From Talinum fruticosum (lineage: Eukaryota; Streptophyta; Magnoliopsida; Caryophyllales; Talinaceae): a stretch of DNA of 64,000 nt. The notes under the pieces are model-generated. The model was not told the origin of the DNA, ran no database searches, and saw only the letters and a list, made by a program, of their open reading frames with translations. Location: positions 434,001 through 498,000 of the forward strand of contig JAITYX010000121.1 in the NCBI GenBank assembly GCA_021018815.1, given 5' to 3'. Position numbers and translations under genes: made by a program. Of this stretch, positions 59,400-64,000 are shown in pieces. How positions within the stretch are numbered: position 1 is the first letter of the stretch; each line of letters opens with the position of its first letter.

Positions 59400-60855
59400 T
59401 GTAGACACCTAAAACGTGTCATCCTTATCTCTTTTATTTACGTATTTTATTTTTTCGGCCCGGTGATGAAGTCACAATCCAGTTTGGGGATTTGGCTCAC
59501 GGTTGGTATCTAATTGGCGTGACGAAAGTCGGTAAACCACAAAAACCCTTTTAGCACCAAAAAAAAACCTTTGTACCTTGGGTCGGTCCAAAAATACTTT
59601 TCTTCGGACGGTCCAAGCTCGGGTCAACAGTGGCCAGCACTGCGTACAAGGCTTTGGTTCACTCCAACCACCATGTTTCATCACTAACGTCCAACCGAGA
59701 CAAGAAACTAAACTAATCCGTACGACATCGTATGGCCGGTGCAAGTGTTCATGGTAAGAAACACAAAAATGCTATGTTTTGCTCCAAAGCGTCCAATTGA
59801 GACACATAGCCTATTTTCTCAAAACGATGTCACTTATAGCTAGGGCCGCGTTTCGGGATTTTTCCCCAAATGCTATGTTTCACCTCGGAGTTTAGCCGCA
59901 ACACGAAAGGAAGCTAGGGATCGTACGACGTTTTGTATGTCCGTCGCCGCACACCATGACACAAGTCTCGGAATCCAGTCCAAGTCGATTTGGTCCGATT
60001 TTTCATGATTTTCTCAGCCGGTTTTCTGCTCATTTCGATCAGTGCTCGAAGTTGAAACCCTAGGTTATTTTGTCACTTAATTATTCCCAATAAATAGAGA
60101 GCTTAGGCTCTCATTTGTAGAAGGCTTTTTCTTGTGCATTATGGTGCTAAAGTCTAATTAACCACTATTCAATATTCGCTTATTATGACTCTTGGTCTCC
60201 CTTCGACTAATCCTACCTACATTACAAACAACGTAAAAACCCTAATACTCCATCAATCACACACATCTTCTTACTTACTTACATAAAAACTCATAAAAAG
60301 CCTCATCTAGTCACTGTTGTGCTATAGCGTTTTAACATCTAGTTCAAGATCCAAATTAACAGGTGGGATAACCTCGAGGGCCCCAAATATACCTTCAAAC
60401 CACGATTTATTTTTCGTTTTTATCATTTTTAGAATTATAGAGAAAAGATGTAATCGCATTTAATTCCTACCCACCCAATGTAACCTTTTTATTTTTCGTT
60501 TTTCTTTTCTTTTGCTTTCCTTTTCGTTTCATTATCGCTTTCATTTATTACTTTCATACCTGCTTTATCACCTTCATTTGCATACTTTGATTGCTTTAAA
60601 TTTGGTATCTTACTATGATGTATGCCTATTTTTAAAATGTTATCCAAACTCACTTCTCAAGTTAGTAAATGTCGTCTTTTGACGAGCGGAACGAAGGGTT
60701 CATCCCTACATTTCGTACCCTCGCCCCGAACCCGGATTCTCGGTTCTTGATCAATGGCGTCAATTTTAAACCTTCTTCAAACTTAATTTTCCCCTACTCA
60801 GATTGGAAGAGTATTTTTTAATTTTATTTTTGTTAGTTTTTATTTTTAAAACCGA
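59400..60855 (+). repeat. Full Tat/gypsy LTR (plus strand)
   Basis: Starts TGTAGACACCTAAAACGTGT and ends near 60855, before a diverged tRNA-Arg primer site (TCGACGACTT). A CAATAAATAGAGAG block near 60089 stands where the other copies have the TATA box. Its length of about 1456 bp agrees with 44988-46458. Confidence 0.8.
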
Positions 60856-61384
60856 TCGACGACTTTGTTTTTCTTATTTATTTCTTCTAATATGCTTCTC
60901 GCCATTTCGATTGAAAAATAACAAAATGGGGGTTTGGGATCTGACAGTGAGACCTTGGATCAAGATTGATCATCTCACTCCGCACCCAAGGTCGGCGCCG
61001 GACGATCAGCGGGTGGGGCTTCAATCACACCGGTTTGGCCCAAATCCCTATGGCAAAATTAAACTAACCCTAATTTGTTTTATTTTCTAGTTATGGAATA
61101 ATATCCCGAGTTCCTGAAAATAATTCCTAAAATAAATTGATTAATAAAATCTCCATTCACTTTTATTTAATTTATTCCAAATGAGATCATAAAAATTGGA
61201 AATCCTAATAAGAGATTCATCACCACTTTTCAAAATCAAATGATTTCCATCTTCAAAAAGAAAAATCTCACCACTTTTGTGGGGAAGCTCGGGCCCGGTT
61301 TCTAGAGGGGGTCCAAGGTTCCTACTCAACACTAGTTTAGTCTATTTCCCGTTGTAGGATAGTACCAACAAAAATTCCCTTCCA
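60856..61384 (+). other. Tat leader (plus strand)
   Basis: Primer-site remnant at 60856-60865, then a non-coding leader matching 44496-44987 in reverse. 61320-61384 matches the minus-strand stretch near 42245-42290 just before gag. Confidence 0.65.
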
Positions 61385-61628
61385 ATGGCCAAAACACCGG
61401 AACAACCTTCTATCATCACCATGCTCAATGAATCCTCGGCTAAGATGGAAGCCCAAATTGAGGCTCGGAATAACAAAATAGAACCCATATTAGGCACTCT
61501 TAAAGCTATTATAAAGACTCTCGAGGATAATAAGAACGCTGCTGAAGGAGAAGGAATAGGAGGACATCCACCACCTAATCCGTCTCCTGAAGGCAGTCCC
61601 TAACATAAGCCTAAGTCTCGATCCATCT
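61385..61628 (+). pseudogene. Tat gag, N-terminal fragment
   Basis: ATG at 61385 gives a 72-codon ORF (MAKTPEQPSIITMLNESSAK...) that ends at 61603. It matches the broken gag start at about 42235-42000 on the minus strand, where the C-terminal parts are still present. The match continues to GATCCATC at about 61628, where a second LTR start begins, so a deletion has joined gag to an LTR. Confidence 0.65.
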
Positions 61629-61790
61629 GTAAACACCAAAAAGTGTCAACCCTTTCTCTATTTTTTATTTGTTGGCCCGATGATCAAATCTTGAATCCTA
61701 TTTGAGGATGTGGATCTCGAATCGTATTTGATTAGTGCGACGGAAGCCGATAAACACAAAGAACCCCCAATACCACATTCGAGTCACCTA
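61629..61790 (+). repeat. Tat LTR start, truncated
   Basis: TGTAAACACCAAAAAGTGTC and the next 150 bp (a GGCCCGATGATCAAATC-type block, then GCGACGGAAGCCGATAAAC) match the start of 59400-60855. The similarity ends near 61790. Confidence 0.65.
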
Positions 61791-62178
61791 ACTCAGTAGG
61801 GACTAGTAGTACCCCTAACTTGGGAACTAGCATCCTCAAATTCTATTCGAAGATCGTAGTCTATCACCGGATTAGTTTTCTCATTCTCCACATCAACCTT
61901 AGCACTTTCCTTCACACTAGCTATCGAACGAGGTTAGTTACGAGATCATTATTAACTCTTCACTACAAGTAATACACGTGGATTCATAAAATCACACTTA
62001 TGCACATATATTGACAATCGGATCATACGAGCTTCACTCAATCACATATAGGCACATAGGTTCATAAATCAAATCACGTACTCATGGCTTCACTCAGTAA
62101 CACAAGCACTCACTCAAGTCCTAGACTCGATTCTTGGAAAATCTACTAGTCGGAGGATTCTTGGTCCGATACCATTTT
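61791..62178 (-). other. Unknown element, leader with primer site
   Basis: At its right edge, minus-strand TGGTATCGGACC (62163-62174) resembles a tRNA-Met primer site (TGGTATCAGAGC). It lies just inside an LTR end at 62179, so this stretch is probably the leader of an LTR element running leftward. There is no ORF. Confidence 0.45.
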
Positions 62179-63568
62179 TGTAACACCCCAGGATCCACCC
62201 TAGGAGTATTACATGCCAGGGTTCCCTGAGAGGAACCCCTAAGGCCACTTATGATGTCAACATAGGGTTAATAACTCTTTCTTAAATTAGTCGAAGCGTG
62301 TTTCGGGTTTTCAAAGGTTTTCCTGAACATTTCGGCAGAGTTTCCTATATAATATGACTAATCCCATATGATTAAAGCCTTAACCCTACATGAAACACAT
62401 TCATAAACTCAACGAGCCACAGCCTCGGCGTATCAACAACACAAGCTTAACGAGCCACACGCTCGGAATAAACACAACACAAACTCAACGAGCCACACAC
62501 TCGGAGTATTCACATAGGGCTTTTATATTCATTGGCAAAACTTAAGTTCGCATACAACCAATCTTTACAAACATCTTTACAAACAAGAAGATAGAAAAAC
62601 GTGTAGTGAGTTCGGCATCTCCTATCCGTAAGCTATTTTTGAAAGCCAAAAGCCACTCTTGAGAGTCTTACTTCTATACCGAAGTGTTGGTCAGGTCATG
62701 AGCTCCACGAGCCCGAGTGAATAACCCAAAGCCAACCGCGGGTTTCACTTTGCACATTAAATCATTAACAAACACACGTAAGTTCACTATTTATTCACAA
62801 TATGCGATTCGGATCATACGTGGTTAAGACACGCGAGATACTAAACTTACCAACTTGCTAAGAAGCACAATGACATCAATTACTCATGAATTCAATCAAG
62901 CATACTTCATTCGTCTTTCTACGCAAGTAAGTCATAGAATCATTCATCATGTAAATCATATCTTGCTTCTTATCGTATTCATTTCATATGAAATCAAGAT
63001 TCGTTCTTCTTCTCATTCTTCTTCTTGAGTTCAATTATGCATTTCATAAATCATTGCTTCTTTCTTTCTTGTTCATCATGCATAATCATTCGGTGCTTCA
63101 TATCGTAATTCTTTAAGTCTTCTTAGTTTCGAATGGAAAGAAGGTTTATTTTCTCCTCTAATAACCTAGTTCTTGGAGCAAAAAAATTCATGGGCTCAGT
63201 TCTTGGAGACATAACGATTCGTGTCCTCGAGGCAAAACAATTCATGGCCTCGAGGTAACCCTCAAACTCGAAAGACGCATACTGTCGAGAATTCATTGAA
63301 GCAATTTAATTCGTGGCTTCATTTTGACAAACACTTCTTTAGTTTTTTATGTTTCTTATCTCCTTATTATATTCTTATTACTTATTGAAGAGATACACTT
63401 AATTCATATAATTCATTCTCAATAGCTTTATAAGTAACTTCTTCACAACTAACAATTCACATAAGCAAGTTCCAACTCACGTACAATCAATCCAATTCAT
63501 ATAGGGATGCTTATGTCACTTATAATCAATGTATTTTAAGATAAACATATCATAACAATAAACATATT
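62179..63568 (-). repeat. Probable LTR of another LTR retrotransposon (minus strand)
   Basis: On the minus strand it would end ...GGGGTGTTACA, common in chromovirus/Tekay-type LTRs, next to a tRNA-Met-type primer site. The far end is not clearly defined; I place it before the second such end at 63569. It contains a 3 x 38-bp tandem repeat (62411-62524) and a loosely repeated CTCGAGG/ATTCATGG block (about 63175-63260). There is no coding sequence. Confidence 0.45.
62411..62524. repeat. Three 38-bp tandem repeats
   Basis: AACGAGCCACA begins at 62411, 62449 and 62487, each followed by a CTCGG word and a CACAAC-like spacer. The period is exactly 38 bp. Confidence 0.8.
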
Positions 63569-64000
63569 GTAACGCCCCCAAAACCAATAATCACCAATTT
63601 AGTTATAACAACCGACTAACTAGCAATTAGCGCAGTGGAAAGGAGAATAAGAAGCATTACCACCACTCTTTAACAAAGAGCAAGGCAACTTCCGAATTAA
63701 AATACGAACATAACTTATTAAGTTAATGTTCACAATACGTAGGATGCCCAACTTATAACAACATAAACGGGAAACATGTTATCGAGCACCAAGATTAAAA
63801 CTTATTTAGACATAACATACATGACTCCTACATATCACGTTCTTGATTATCACTCGTGAGCCTCTAAGTCTCATTGACCCAAAATGAACACGTCCGATTT
63901 CCTCTACATTAGCCTTACGTAAAACAAAACAGAGTAAAACATTTTGAAATAATGACGTAGAGCTTAACACGTCTATCCATGTACTATAAATAATTTATAA
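63569..64000 (-). repeat. Second LTR end of the TGTAACRCCCC type
   Basis: TGTAACGCCCCCAAAACC at 63569 is the same kind of LTR end (minus strand ...GGGGGCGTTACA) as at 62179, but the sequence beyond differs, so it is another family or a diverged copy. The rest runs out of the window. There is no ORF. Confidence 0.35.

Noticed and set aside
1..64000. A host (non-transposon) gene in the window
   Set aside because: Every recognisable coding stretch belongs to gag, pol, PMD-type passenger genes, En/Spm proteins or the copia third ORF. Gaps without assignment are AT-rich and lack long ORFs. A short or heavily spliced host gene cannot be fully excluded by eye.

Overview
The window is plant nuclear DNA, almost certainly from an angiosperm and probably a eudicot with a repeat-rich genome. 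It consists of transposable elements inserted into one another. I found no host gene, tRNA, rRNA or CRISPR array. Evidence for a plant is the set of families: a Ty3/gypsy element with a tRNA-Arg-type primer site and a second RNase H (Tat/Ogre type), a SIRE-like Ty1/copia element with an extra env-like ORF, En/Spm-type (CACTA) transposons with Ptta-family proteins, and retroelement-borne plant mobile domain (PMD) genes. I cannot name the species.

Layout. 1-937 is the 3' end of a truncated copia element. From 938 to 46458 one long Tat-type gypsy element lies on the minus strand, cut up by later insertions. Read right to left it has an LTR (44988-46458), leader, gag (42.2-40.5 kb), protease (35.8-34.2 kb), RT (19.3-18.2 kb), RNase H (12.8-12.0 kb), integrase (10.3-9.2 kb), a 3' region with plus-strand gene remnants (9.0-6.2 kb) and a second LTR (about 2400-1224). 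Its insertions are a CACTA element at 2518-6208 (TSD TTA), a solo copia LTR at 10347-12019 (TSD CTGTC), and three copies of a CACTA-like family with Ptta and Ulp1-protease domains: B 12825-18153 (TSD AAT), C 19255-34153, and A 35834-40544 (TSD AGA). Copy C carries a structurally complete copia element at 22396-33240 (TSD CCACA), inserted just before the exon holding the protease catalytic cysteine.

Right part. 46459-52010 is the 3' region of a second Tat element, with a plus-strand PMD gene that has its own TATA box, and a second plus-strand gene. 52012-54460 holds a CACTA TNPD fragment, a TA microsatellite and a foldback element. 54465-58895 is a deleted copia element whose LTR abuts the last 83 bp of a fourth CACTA-Ulp1 copy. 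58979-61790 is a third Tat piece on the plus strand. 61791-64000 holds parts of LTRs from other families on the minus strand.

All coding regions are broken in this consensus. However, many copia frame breaks, and most differences I saw between the two LTRs of the intact copia element, are of one kind: CAG or CTG has become CGAG, CTCG, CGG or CG. This looks like one process, quite possibly a sequencing or consensus error at CHG-methylated sites, so some 'pseudogenes' here may be intact in the real genome. All comparisons were made by eye within the window; family names come from recognised motifs, not from a database search.
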